Made by a program: the position numbers and the translations under genes. The notes under the pieces were generated by a model. That model worked only from the letters and a program-made list of their open reading frames with translations. It did not search any database and was not told the origin of the DNA. Below are positions 8,181 through 16,869 of a stretch of DNA of 64,000 nt, piece after piece. Source of the stretch: Pseudomonadota bacterium (GTDB lineage: Bacteria; Myxococcota_A; Polyangia; Polyangiales; Polyangiaceae); contig JAEYWK010000135.1 in assembly GCA_023431345.1 (NCBI GenBank), forward strand, positions 30,993-94,992, in the 5' to 3' direction. Positions within the stretch are counted from its first letter, which is position 1; every line of letters starts with the position of its first letter.

Positions 8181-11100
8181 TCAGTGAGCCGGCGTACCGG
8201 CGGTCTGCGCTTCGGCCGCGCTTGCTTGCGCGGCGAGGCGCTTTTCGTGGTGCGTGCGCAACAGGCCGAGCAGCGCCGTGAAGTCCACGGGTTTGACCAA
8301 GTGAGCGTCGAAGCCCGCGCGGTGGGCCGCGTCGCGGTCTTCGCGCTGCCCGTAGCCGGTGAGCGCGACCAAGAAGATCGCGTCGTTGCGCGGATCGCTA
8401 CGCAGCTGCCGCGCGACCTCGAGCCCGTCGAGCTCGGGGAGGCCGATGTCGACCAGCGCCACGTCCGGCTGTTGCGCCGCGATCAGCTCCAGCCCCAGTG
8501 GCCCGGTGGCGGCGGTGTGGCATTCGAAGCCGGATAGCTCCAGCAGCTCGCACATCATCATGCGGCTGTCATCGTTGTCTTCGACGACGACGATCTCTAA
8601 CTTGGGATTTTCCTGGTTCTGCATGGATGTAGTCTCGGAGGGTGGCTTCGATTCTGGTTGTCGGAGTGAGCGGGGCAGGCGCACCGTGATTTCGGTGCCT
8701 TGGCCTTCGCCGTCGCTGTGAGCGGCAACGCTGCCGCCGTGACGTTCGACGAGACCGCGTACGAGGGTGAGGCCGACGCCGAGGCCCCCGTCGGAGCGGT
8801 CGAGCGTGCGGGGCGACTGAACGAAGAGATCGAAGACGTCGCCAAGCAGGTGGGGGGGGATTCCGACACCGTCGTCTTTGATGCGTAGCACGGCCTCGTC
8901 GCCTTCGCTTGAGGCAGAGAGCCACACGTGGCCGTTAGAAGGCGTGTACTTACTGGCGTTACTCAGCAGGTTTGCAAAAATCTGCTGCAAGCGGGCCGCG
9001 TCGGCCTCCACCAGCAGCGGCTCGCTGCCGAGATCGACGTTGAGCTCGATCTGCCGCAGCTCCAGTTGCTCGCGTGCCGCTTCGACGGCGTCGCGGATCA
9101 CCGGGCGAATGTCCAAGCAATGTTTGCGCAGCTCGATCTTGTCTTGGGTGACCCGGCTCACCTCCAGCAAGTCGTCGAGCAAGCGGGACATTTGCCGCGT
9201 TTGACGGCCCAAGACCTGGAACAGCCGCGCGCGTCGCGGCTCCGACAAATCCGCGCGCTTCAAGAGCTCGCTGGCGCCGGCCAAGGCTCCGAGCGGATTA
9301 CGAAGCTCGTGGGACAACATGGCGAGAAACTGATCGCGTCGCGTGACCGCGTCCGAAATCTTCTCCTGGTTGCGTTTCTGCTCTGTGACGTCGCGGAAGA
9401 TCCCGATGATGCCGACGATTTTTCCCTCGGGATCGGCGAGGGGAAGGCGTGTCACCAAGTCCCAGGCGTCGCGACCGTCTGGGCCTTCGCGACGTTCGAG
9501 CTGATAGTGCTGCGCGGTACCGGTGCGCAGAACCTGCTCGTCTTGCTGGTGCACCGCCAGCGCTTGTTCGTAGCCCGGCAGCTCGAAGCCCGTCTTGCCC
9601 ACGGCCTGGCGCGGATCGTCGATGCCGAGGCGAGACGCGAGCGCGTGGTTGGCGCGGATGAAGCGGCCGCGCGCGTCTTTGAAGTAGATCGCGTCGGGCA
9701 CGCTGCTGAGCAAGCTGTTCAGCAGGTAGCGCTCGTGAAACAGCGCGTCTTCGGCGGCCTTGAGGCTCGTCACGTCGATCAGCGTGAGGACCACGCCGTC
9801 GACGGTGCCCCGCGCGCGATAGGGCAGGATGCGCACGAACAGGTGGCGTTGCGTCGCAGCGCGTAGCTCCTTCTCGATGGGCCGGCCGCTGTCGAGCACG
9901 GCTCGAAAATCGCTCGCCAGCTCCGGGTACTCCATGCTGTGCGTCAAATTCTCGATCGGGCGACCGATGTCGTGCGGGAGCAAGCGGAAGACCTCGGCCG
10001 CGCGCGACGTGAAGCTTCGAATGCGGAGCTGCCCGTCCAAGAACACCGTGCCGATGTCGGTGCTCGCGAGCAGGTTCTCCATGTCGTTCGCGAGCTGCGT
10101 CAGATCGCTGATCTTGCGCTGGTATTCCGCGTTGACCGAGTAGAGCTCCTCGTTGACGCTCTGCAGCTCCTCGTTCGTGCTCTGCAGCTCTTCGTTCGAG
10201 GCCAGCAGCTCCTCGTTGGCCGCTTGCAGCTCCTCGTTGCTCGACTCGATCTCTTCGGTCGCGCTTTGGAGGTTCTCCTTCGTGAACTTGAGCTCGGCCT
10301 CGAGCGCCGTCATGCGTTCGCGCCCCAGCTCGGCGACGTCGACGTCGAGCGGCTCGGGCGACCCGCTCGCGAGATCGCGATCGGCCGTGAACGACACGAG
10401 CAGGTGGGGCGTGCTCTGCGCTTTGCCTTTGAGGCTGCGCACCGTCACCGTGTAGCGCCCGCTCGCGTCGCCATCGAGAACCCTCACGCCGCGGAACGTG
10501 AGCGGTGTTTGCGACTTCAGCGCGCGCTTGAGGCCGCCCGCGAGCACCGTCTTCAGCTCGCCATCGACGAGATCGACCACGTCGAGCCCCTGACGCCCGT
10601 CGCCCAAGTGCAGGAATTGGCTGGCGCCTCCGAAGGCGTGCACCACCTCCCCGACGTCGTTGACGAGCAGGCTCGGCCCCACCATTTCGTCCAGCAAGGC
10701 GTCGTACACGCCCAGCAGCTGCGGAATCGAGGTGCGACTGGCGGCGCGCGCCACGCGCGGGCGCGCCTCCGCGCGCAGCCTGTGGGGCGACTGCGGCCGG
10801 GGGCCGGCGTCGACTCGCCCTTCGCTGGTCTTGCGGTAAATCCGCCAGTGCTTGTCGATGGCTTCGAAGTCTTGCGTCAGCGCGCCGGGGCTTTCGCTCG
10901 GACCGAGGAACAGCACGCCGCCCACGCCCAGCGCGAAGTGGAACAGGCTGAGGACCTTCTGCTGCGCCGGGGGCTGCAGGTAGATCAGCATGTTGCGGCA
11001 GCTGATGAAATGCATGCGCGTGAAGGGCGCGTCTTTGATCACGTTGTGCGCCGCGAACACCACCATCTGCCGGAGCTCCGGCGATACCTGGTAACTCGCG

Positions 11101-12266
11101 CCGCGGCGGGTGAAGTGCCGCTCGAGCCGCTCGGGGGAAACGCCAGCGACCGCTTGCTCGTCATACAGCGCGCGCGTGGCGATCTCGAGCGAGCCGCGGT
11201 GCACGTCGGTAGCGAAGATCTTCACCGGACGTTCGCCGAGGCGCTGCGCCAGCTCGAACAGCAAGATCGCGAGCGAATACACCTCTTCCCCCGTCGCGCA
11301 GCCGGCGACCCACAGCCGCAGCGGCGCCCCCGGCGGTAAGCTCTGCCACAGCTCCGGCAAGACTTGCTGCTCCAGCTCTTGAAACGCTTCTTCGTCGCGG
11401 AAGAAGCGCGTCACGCCGATCAGAAGATCGCGGTAGAGGACGTCCAGCTCTTCACGCTGGTCACGCAGCCGTTTGACGTAGGCGTCGAGGTCTCCGGAGC
11501 GGGAGAGCTGAAGGCGACGCTCGATGCGCCGGGTGACGGTGCTCGGCTTGTAGTGCGTGAAATCGATGCCGAATTCACTCTCGAGGATGCGGTAAACCGC
11601 CGCCATGCCTTGGTTGCTACGCGGCGCGACGTCGGACCGGCTCTGCGGGAGGCGCCGCGCGTGCTGCACCAGGAACGCGGGCATCTCGTGCGGCGGCATC
11701 ACCGCGTCGGCCACGCCGGCGTCACGGGCGGTGCGCGGCATACCGTCGAACTGCGCGCTCTCTCCGTCTTGGACGAGCACCAAGCCGCCCGCGTCGTGCA
11801 CGTCGCAGATGCCGCGCGAGCCGTCGCTGCCGCCGCCCGAGAGCACGACGGCCACCGCCCGCGCCTCGCAGTCTTGCGCGAGCGACCGAAAGAAGACGTC
11901 GATTGGCAGCGAGAGCTCTTGGTCGCGCGCACGATCACTCAGGAGTAGTCGTCCCTGCGCGATGAGCATCTCCTTCTTCGCCGGAATCAGGTAGACGCGG
12001 TTGGGCTCTACCCGCATGCCGTGCTCGACGAGGTGCACCGGCAGCTTCGTGCGGCGCGCGAGGATCTCGTCCATCAGGCTTCGAAAGTCCGGCGACAGGT
12101 GCTGAACGACGACGAAGCCCATACCCGAGTCGAGTGGTACGTGCTCGAAGAACGACTCGAGAGCCTCCAGGCCTCCGGCCGATGCACCGATGCCCACGAT
12201 GTGCGTCGGCGCGTGCTCCGCGACGGGGTTGGCGCGCGAATCGACGACGCTGTCCACTTCGCTCAT
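8181..12266 (-). CDS. CheB-CheR-PAS-histidine kinase-receiver fusion protein
   Basis: A 1361-aa cytoplasmic signalling protein. CheB methylesterase domain, residues about 20-205: catalytic Ser29 in GIGASAGG, His56 in VVQHLSP, Asp148 in GGGSDGSRG. CheR methyltransferase, about 220-480: SAM motif GCATGEEVYSLAILL at 323-337. A coiled coil with repeated NEELQ heptads spans about 655-735. Two PAS domains follow (735-840, 845-965), then HisKA with LSHELRNPL (phospho-acceptor His986), HATPase with DDGVGIPP, and a C-terminal receiver starting IVVVEDNDDSR. The frame stays open another 149 codons upstream, but the start at 12266 begins just before the CheB fold. There are no chemoreceptor, CheA or CheW genes nearby, so this is probably a stand-alone sensor. 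Confidence 0.93.
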   Translation of the reverse strand: MSEVDSVVDSRANPVAEHAPTHIVGIGASAGGLEALESFFEHVPLDSGMGFVVVQHLSPDFRSLMDEILARRTKLPVHLVEHGMRVEPNRVYLIPAKKEMLIAQGRLLLSDRARDQELSLPIDVFFRSLAQDCEARAVAVVLSGGGSDGSRGICDVHDAGGLVLVQDGESAQFDGMPRTARDAGVADAVMPPHEMPAFLVQHARRLPQSRSDVAPRSNQGMAAVYRILESEFGIDFTHYKPSTVTRRIERRLQLSRSGDLDAYVKRLRDQREELDVLYRDLLIGVTRFFRDEEAFQELEQQVLPELWQSLPPGAPLRLWVAGCATGEEVYSLAILLFELAQRLGERPVKIFATDVHRGSLEIATRALYDEQAVAGVSPERLERHFTRRGASYQVSPELRQMVVFAAHNVIKDAPFTRMHFISCRNMLIYLQPPAQQKVLSLFHFALGVGGVLFLGPSESPGALTQDFEAIDKHWRIYRKTSEGRVDAGPRPQSPHRLRAEARPRVARAASRTSIPQLLGVYDALLDEMVGPSLLVNDVGEVVHAFGGASQFLHLGDGRQGLDVVDLVDGELKTVLAGGLKRALKSQTPLTFRGVRVLDGDASGRYTVTVRSLKGKAQSTPHLLVSFTADRDLASGSPEPLDVDVAELGRERMTALEAELKFTKENLQSATEEIESSNEELQAANEELLASNEELQSTNEELQSVNEELYSVNAEYQRKISDLTQLANDMENLLASTDIGTVFLDGQLRIRSFTSRAAEVFRLLPHDIGRPIENLTHSMEYPELASDFRAVLDSGRPIEKELRAATQRHLFVRILPYRARGTVDGVVLTLIDVTSLKAAEDALFHERYLLNSLLSSVPDAIYFKDARGRFIRANHALASRLGIDDPRQAVGKTGFELPGYEQALAVHQQDEQVLRTGTAQHYQLERREGPDGRDAWDLVTRLPLADPEGKIVGIIGIFRDVTEQKRNQEKISDAVTRRDQFLAMLSHELRNPLGALAGASELLKRADLSEPRRARLFQVLGRQTRQMSRLLDDLLEVSRVTQDKIELRKHCLDIRPVIRDAVEAAREQLELRQIELNVDLGSEPLLVEADAARLQQIFANLLSNASKYTPSNGHVWLSASSEGDEAVLRIKDDGVGIPPHLLGDVFDLFVQSPRTLDRSDGGLGVGLTLVRGLVERHGGSVAAHSDGEGQGTEITVRLPRSLRQPESKPPSETTSMQNQENPKLEIVVVEDNDDSRMMMCELLELSGFECHTAATGPLGLELIAAQQPDVALVDIGLPELDGLEVARQLRSDPRNDAIFLVALTGYGQREDRDAAHRAGFDAHLVKPVDFTALLGLLRTHHEKRLAAQASAAEAQTAGTPAH

Positions 12267-12480
12267 GACTGCCTCGCCACAAGGCAGCAAACGTGCCAAT
12301 TCCGCGCTCAGCGAATTTGATGCCTGGTCCAGAGTCCGAATTGTTCGGCGCTGTGGCGCCACGCCACGAGGCAGTGGGGCGTGAGACAGAAAACAACGAT
12401 TTGTCGAAGGTCTGCTCCCTACCAGATTGATTTGGCGTCCGAAGGTCCGTAGCCGCGTCCGACGCTTTAGGCTGTTGTCT

Positions 12481-13023
12481 ATGTCTGGCCCGTCGTCCTT
12501 TCGGGTTCGCGCCGCGCACGGCGGCGACCTACCCAAGCTCCCTCCCATCGAAGAGCGTGCCGCGCAGCGCTTCCTGGATTCTCGACACCCCCAGCTCGCC
12601 ACCTTTCCGTTGTTCGATCCGCACCAGCTGGCAGCCCTCGTCGACGCTGGCAATGTCTGGGTGGCGACAGACTCGAGCGACGAGCCAATCGGGTTCGCCA
12701 TCCTGGGCCGCATCGGCAGCGAAGCTTACCTGCACGAGATCGACGTCGAGCCGAGCTGGTCCGGTCGAGGTGTCGGCCGTGCCCTGCTCCGGCGCGTGGC
12801 GGAGCAGGCGAGGGCTCGAGGTCATGCCACGCTGGTGCTCTCGACCTGCACCGACGTCCCTTGGAATGCGCCCTTCTACGAGCGGGTGGGCTTCGTGATC
12901 GTTCCGCGCTCACGCTACGGCGCCGAGCTGTCGGCGCTGAGCGAGCGTGAGCGCATGGCGGGCCTGCCGATGGAGAGCCGCGTCATCATGCGGGCATTGC
13001 TGGATGGCCCCTCGCTAGCGTAA
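12481..13023 (+). CDS. GNAT-family N-acetyltransferase
   Basis: A 180-aa acetyl-CoA-dependent N-acetyltransferase. The acetyl-CoA motif A is seen as VEPSWSGRGVGRALLRRV, containing the R/Q-x-x-G-x-G/A loop (GRGVGRA), after a beta strand YLHEIDVEP; motif B region is NAPFYERVGF. The acceptor is unknown. The ATG at 12481 is chosen over an upstream ATT-initiated extension; the sequence from 12267 to 12480 separates it from the divergent CheB/CheR hybrid kinase and should hold both promoters. No co-transcribed partner is obvious; the next gene starts 83 bp later. Confidence 0.87.
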   Translation: MSGPSSFRVRAAHGGDLPKLPPIEERAAQRFLDSRHPQLATFPLFDPHQLAALVDAGNVWVATDSSDEPIGFAILGRIGSEAYLHEIDVEPSWSGRGVGRALLRRVAEQARARGHATLVLSTCTDVPWNAPFYERVGFVIVPRSRYGAELSALSERERMAGLPMESRVIMRALLDGPSLA

Positions 13024-13106
13024 GCGGTGCTGGCCGTCGCCACGCCGGCGCCAGTTGGGTTAGGCTGCGCGGTTCAGTCCCTAGATCGAACGAGGAGCGA
13101 GAGCGG

Positions 13107-13988
13107 ATGACGAACATCGCCTTCATCGGTGTTGGCATCATGGGCAAGCCGATGGCAGGTCATTTGGCGCGAGGCGGGCACCTCGTGGTCACGTACAGCC
13201 GCAGCCACACGACCGTCGAGGGCTGCCGCCCCGTCGCCTCGATAGCGCTCGCGACGCGCCAATCCGACGTGATCTTCACCATGCTCCCCGACACGCCGGA
13301 CGTCGAGCAGGTGCTGTTCGGCGAAGGCGGCGTGTCGAGCGCGCTCGGCGCCGGCAAGACGGTCGTCGACATGAGCTCCATCTCGCCGACCGCCACCAAG
13401 AAGTTCGCGGAGCGCATCGGCCAGCTCGGCTCGGACTACGTCGACGCGCCCGTTTCGGGCGGCGAGTTGGGCGCCAAGGGCGCGACCTTGACCATCATGT
13501 GCGGCGCCACGCAGGCGGTTTTCGAGCGCATCAGGCCGCTGCTGGAGCTGATGGGCAAGCACATCACCCGCATCGGCGACTGCGGGGCAGGGCAGACCTG
13601 CAAGGTGGCCAATCAAATCATCGTGGCTGCCACCATCGAGGCCGTGGGTGAGGCGCTGCTGTTCGCGGCGAAGGCCGGGGCCGACCCAGCGCAAGTGCGA
13701 GCGGCCTTGCTCGGGGGCTTCGCTTCGTCACGCGTCTTGGAGGTGCACGGTGAGCGCATGCTCAAGCGCAATTTCTCGCCGGGCTTTCGCGTCGCGCTAC
13801 ACCAGAAAGACCTGGCCCTCGCGCTCCGCAGCGCCCAAGAGCTGGGCATCAGCCTGCCCGCGACGAGCCTCTGCCAGCAGCTCTTCAACGCGGTGGCGGC
13901 CGCGGGCGGGGCCGCGCTCGATCACGCGAGTCTCGTGCAAGCCCTCGAGAAGCTGGCCAGGCACAGCCTCGGCGAGGGCTTCGACTGA
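13107..13988 (+). CDS. 3-hydroxyacid dehydrogenase, tartronate semialdehyde reductase-like
   Basis: A 293-aa NAD(P)-dependent beta-hydroxyacid dehydrogenase (3-hydroxyisobutyrate dehydrogenase / tartronate semialdehyde reductase family). The N-terminal Rossmann motif is IGVGIMGKPMAGHL, the substrate-binding DAPVSGGELGAKGATL follows, and the catalytic Lys lies in GQTCKVANQIIV. FSPGFRVALHQKDL near the C-terminus matches GarR/GlxR-type enzymes. A GAGGAG sequence precedes the ATG. If it is a tartronate semialdehyde reductase, its product D-glycerate is the substrate of the glycerate kinase at 2038-3174; gamma-hydroxybutyrate or hydroxyisobutyrate activity is also possible. Confidence 0.87.
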   Translation: MTNIAFIGVGIMGKPMAGHLARGGHLVVTYSRSHTTVEGCRPVASIALATRQSDVIFTMLPDTPDVEQVLFGEGGVSSALGAGKTVVDMSSISPTATKKFAERIGQLGSDYVDAPVSGGELGAKGATLTIMCGATQAVFERIRPLLELMGKHITRIGDCGAGQTCKVANQIIVAATIEAVGEALLFAAKAGADPAQVRAALLGGFASSRVLEVHGERMLKRNFSPGFRVALHQKDLALALRSAQELGISLPATSLCQQLFNAVAAAGGAALDHASLVQALEKLARHSLGEGFD

Positions 13989-13994
13989 GCTCGC

Positions 13995-15290
13995 CTACGC
14001 GGAGACGCGCGGCAGCGTGACGATCGCGGCCGCGCCGGGGGCGGGCGTGCGGTTCTCGAGCCGCGCCTCTCCGCCGTGGGCGCGTGCGATGCGCTGCACC
14101 AACGACAAGCCCAAGCCGAGCGCTCCGCGCGACGACGTTTGCCCGTCTTGCTGGCCTCGGAAGAAGGGATCGAAGCCGCGCGCCAGCACCTCCGCCGACA
14201 GCCCCGGCCCCGCGTCGAGGATTCGGAAGGTCACGTCGCGGTCATCGGCCTGGAGCACGAGCTTCACGACGCCGCCCGCGTGGTGCTCAGCGTTCTCGAT
14301 CAAGTTGCCGAGGGCGCGCGCCAGCAGCGTGGCATCGGCCCGCACCGTCACGTCTGCGGACGTGTCTTCGAGTAGCTCCGCCGGCAGCGCTGCGCGTTCG
14401 AGCACGCGCAGCGCGACGTCCCGCGCGCACAGGGGCTGCAGGTCGAGCGCGCCGAAGTCGAGCCGAGAGCTGGCGAGCAGCTTGCCGACCAGCTCGTCGA
14501 TTTCGATCACCTCGCGCTCGATTTTGGCGTGCAAGTCGGGGGAAGGAGCGCCGCTTTGCAGCAGCTCCGACAGCACGCGCAGGCGCGCGAGCGGGCTGCG
14601 GATCTCGTGGGAAACTCCGGCCAGCAGCTCACGCTGCTCCTTCAGGTGGCGCTCGATGCGCTTGGCCATCTCGTTGATGGATTCGGCCAAAATTCCCACC
14701 TCGCCCTTGTGATGGTGGCCGAGCCGCACCCGGCTCTCGAGCTTGCCTTCGCCGAGCTCCCGCGTCACCCGCGTGAGATCGCGCAGCGGTCGGGTCAGGC
14801 GGCGCGCAAGCTTCGCCGTCGCGGCCCAGATCGTCAGAAAGGCGGCCAACAGCGTGGCGCCGATGCTCAGCCAAGGGGGACGGCGTGATTGCTTGAGGCA
14901 GCCCGTGACGCTGCCGAGCGGGCGCCCGTCGCGCTCGACCTGCACCGTGAACGCCTCGCTCTTGCACTGCCCGCCTGACGTCTCGAGCTGCTTCCCGGCC
15001 GTGTCTTTCACGTCGACGACGGCGTCGAACGCCTGCGCGACGGCCAGCGCCAGCTCGTGCCGCGCGCTCGGGTCGTCCCACACCTTGGCGAAGCGGTCGG
15101 CCGCGAACGCCTCCATCCGCTCCGCGTCTTTGCGCCACGAACGTGCCTCCGGCGCTACCGCGTGCATGACACCGAAAGAGACGCAGCTGGTCATCAAGAT
15201 CGTGGCGCCGAACCACCAGAAGAGCGCTCGCTGCAGCCGGAAGTCGTGGCGGGCGCGGAAGTACCGGTGACGCACTCGGAGCTTCCTCAT
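13995..15290 (-). CDS. Sensor histidine kinase, CpxA/EnvZ type
   Basis: A 431-aa inner-membrane sensor kinase. Membrane spans are at about residues 24-48 (ALFWWFGATILMTSC) and 140-160 (WLSIGATLLAAFLTIW), enclosing a periplasmic sensor of roughly 95 residues with two Cys (GGQCKSEAF, VTGCLKQ). HAMP follows (LTRPLRDLTRVTRELGEG), then HisKA with GVSHEIRSPLARLRVL and HATPase with NLIENAEHHAGG, DAGPGL and GLGLSLV. Its ATG overlaps the response regulator stop (ATGA), so the pair is translationally coupled. With a Spy/CpxP-like gene in the same operon it probably monitors envelope stress or metal load; that is inference from gene order. Confidence 0.92.
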   Translation of the reverse strand: MRKLRVRHRYFRARHDFRLQRALFWWFGATILMTSCVSFGVMHAVAPEARSWRKDAERMEAFAADRFAKVWDDPSARHELALAVAQAFDAVVDVKDTAGKQLETSGGQCKSEAFTVQVERDGRPLGSVTGCLKQSRRPPWLSIGATLLAAFLTIWAATAKLARRLTRPLRDLTRVTRELGEGKLESRVRLGHHHKGEVGILAESINEMAKRIERHLKEQRELLAGVSHEIRSPLARLRVLSELLQSGAPSPDLHAKIEREVIEIDELVGKLLASSRLDFGALDLQPLCARDVALRVLERAALPAELLEDTSADVTVRADATLLARALGNLIENAEHHAGGVVKLVLQADDRDVTFRILDAGPGLSAEVLARGFDPFFRGQQDGQTSSRGALGLGLSLVQRIARAHGGEARLENRTPAPGAAAIVTLPRVSA

Positions 15291-15964
15291 TCGCGCGTCA
15301 AGACGTAGCCGACGCCGCGCACCGTCTTGAGCAGTAGCGCGTCGTCGTCGCCTAGCTTCTTCCGAATGTGTGAGACGTGGACGTCGACGGTACGATCGCT
15401 CACGTTGACGTCGCTGCGCCCCGCCAGCTCCAGCAGGTTGCTACGCGGTACGACCCGACCGACGCGGCGGGCGAGCGCCAGCAGCAAGTCGAACTCGAGC
15501 CCCGTGAGCTCCACGACTCGCCCGTCGCGCTGCACGCTGCGCGCGGCGACGTCGAACGACATGCGGCCCAGCGTGAGCCGCTCCTTGTTGGGGTCGCCTT
15601 GGGTGCGCCGCAGCACGGCGCGCAGCCGCGCTAGCAGCTCACGCGGGCTGAACGGCTTGGCCAAATAGTCGTCAGCGCCCAGCTCGAGGCCCACGACGCG
15701 ATCCGTCTCGTCGCCCTTGGCCGTCAGCATCAAGACCGGGATCTGGCTCTTCTCCCGCAGCCGCTTGAGCAGGCTGAGCCCGTCGAGGCCTGGCAGCATC
15801 ACGTCCAGCAGCACCGCGTCGAACGCCTCGCCGCTCTCGATGGCCTTGAGGCCTGCGGGCCCGGTGCCGGCGCGCTTGGCGATGACGCCATTTTCAACGA
15901 GGTACTGCGCGAGCAGCTCGTAGAGCCGCTCGTCATCGTCCACGATTAGCACCTTCAAATCCAT
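15287..15964 (-). CDS. OmpR-family response regulator, CpxR-like
   Basis: A 225-aa DNA-binding response regulator. The receiver domain has the acidic pocket DDD at residues 9-11, phospho-acceptor Asp in VLLDVMLPGLDGL, Thr in MLTAKGD, and Lys in YLAKPFSPREL. The C-terminal winged helix (about 130-225) has LTGLEFDLLLALARR and the recognition segment RTVDVHVSHIRKKLG with VRGVGYVL at the end. The ATG at 15964 starts directly at MDLKVLIVDDD; a longer open frame upstream is low-complexity and rejected. Third gene of a four-gene minus-strand operon with the Spy-like protein, a 69-aa peptide and the sensor kinase. Confidence 0.94.
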   Translation of the reverse strand: MDLKVLIVDDDERLYELLAQYLVENGVIAKRAGTGPAGLKAIESGEAFDAVLLDVMLPGLDGLSLLKRLREKSQIPVLMLTAKGDETDRVVGLELGADDYLAKPFSPRELLARLRAVLRRTQGDPNKERLTLGRMSFDVAARSVQRDGRVVELTGLEFDLLLALARRVGRVVPRSNLLELAGRSDVNVSDRTVDVHVSHIRKKLGDDDALLLKTVRGVGYVLTRE

Positions 15965-16047
15965 GACCCGCGCCGAGGATGCCACGGCTTTTTCGGGCCG
16001 GGCAGGGATCGCCGGCACCTCTTCGACCGCGAGCCGCGCGAGCGCGC

Positions 16048-16257
16048 TCACGGCTCGCTCCCCGTGCCGCTTTTTTGCCGGTAAACCCGCAGCGCGGACT
16101 CGGCGCAGGTATCTGCCACCCGCCGCTGGAGCTCGGCGTGACGGTCGAAGCGTCCGCCGTGGTGGCCATAGCCGCCGTGAAGGACGCGCGCGAAGCCCGC
16201 GCCGAAGCCGGCGACCGCGCCCACGCCGAGTAGCACCATCAGTAATCTTCGTCCCAT
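16048..16257 (-). CDS. Small His-rich single-span membrane protein (69 aa)
   Basis: Not a family I recognise. Residues about 4-25 form one hydrophobic segment (LLMVLLGVGAVAGFGAGF), followed by a short Gly/His stretch HGGYGHHGGRFDRH and a hydrophilic tail with one Cys. A strong AAGGAG ribosome-binding site lies 6 bases before the ATG, and the gene sits in line between the Spy-like gene (21 bp upstream) and the response regulator (83 bp downstream), which argues that it is real. The His cluster could bind a metal. It could be a membrane-anchored periplasmic accessory of the Cpx-like sensor, as an inference from position only. Confidence 0.7.
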   Translation of the reverse strand: MGRRLLMVLLGVGAVAGFGAGFARVLHGGYGHHGGRFDRHAELQRRVADTCAESALRVYRQKSGTGSEP

Positions 16258-16278
16258 GCTCAGCTCCTTCCCAGGACT

Positions 16279-16728
16279 TCAGCAGCCGGCGAGCGCCCAC
16301 GGCCCGCCTTCGATCATGTCGGCGAGCTGCTCGCGCTGGCGCTCGTCGAGCGTTCCGTGGACTTGGTCGGCGGCGGCCAGGAAAGACGCGCGCAGTTTTT
16401 CGATGAGCTCATCGTGCTTCTCGAAGACGCGATCGAGGGCGGCTTTGTCGAGCTCGGGCCCGCGCAGCGCTCGAGCGAGCTCGACGCGCGTCCCCCGCAC
16501 CTCAGCGTGCAGGTCGCTCGCCTCTGCCTTGAAGTCCTGAAGAGCGGTGCGGATGACCTTCTCTTGGCCCGGGGTCGTGTCGAGCCGAGCGAGCACGCGG
16601 CGGAAGGCGAAGCGACCGCGGTGATGACTGCGGTGATGACCGCGGCCGAACCCATAGTGGCGCCGCCCGCTCCGCGCGACCGCCACCAGCCCAACCAGAC
16701 AAGCCGTACCGATGAAAAATCCGAACAT
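16279..16728 (-). CDS. Spy/CpxP-like periplasmic protein (LTxxQ type)
   Basis: A 149-aa protein with an N-terminal hydrophobic signal/anchor (FFIGTACLVGLVAVA, about residues 4-18), then an Arg/His-rich stretch RRHYGFGRGHHRSHHRGR, then an all-helical region containing RLDTTPGQEKVI, which corresponds to the LTxxQ motif of CpxP/Spy proteins and periplasmic heavy-metal sensors. In those families the helical cradle binds unfolded proteins or metal and tunes a sensor kinase. Here the gene leads an operon with a CpxR-like regulator and CpxA-like kinase, supporting that role. ATG at 16728 was chosen because it begins at the signal; an upstream in-frame ATG adds only charged residues. Confidence 0.78.
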   Translation of the reverse strand: MFGFFIGTACLVGLVAVARSGRRHYGFGRGHHRSHHRGRFAFRRVLARLDTTPGQEKVIRTALQDFKAEASDLHAEVRGTRVELARALRGPELDKAALDRVFEKHDELIEKLRASFLAAADQVHGTLDERQREQLADMIEGGPWALAGC

Positions 16729-16869
16729 TTGACGCTTTCCTCGACGAGCGCCGCTCTGCGCCGTCCCGCGGACCATCCGAGGGCAGGCGCCTGGCGGCGT
16801 GTCTCAAGCGTCAGGCCGGAATGTGAAGGTCGTGCGCGGCCAGCCGTGAAGAAGTGTTGAGCCGGCGGC

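Noticed and set aside
9939..11339. Open frame of about 466 codons on the plus strand over the CheB/CheR kinase
   Set aside because: It is antisense to conserved CheR and coiled-coil coding sequence and has no domain of its own.
8181..12266. Chemotaxis operon
   Set aside because: CheB and CheR are domains of one protein and no cheA, cheW or receptor genes are present.
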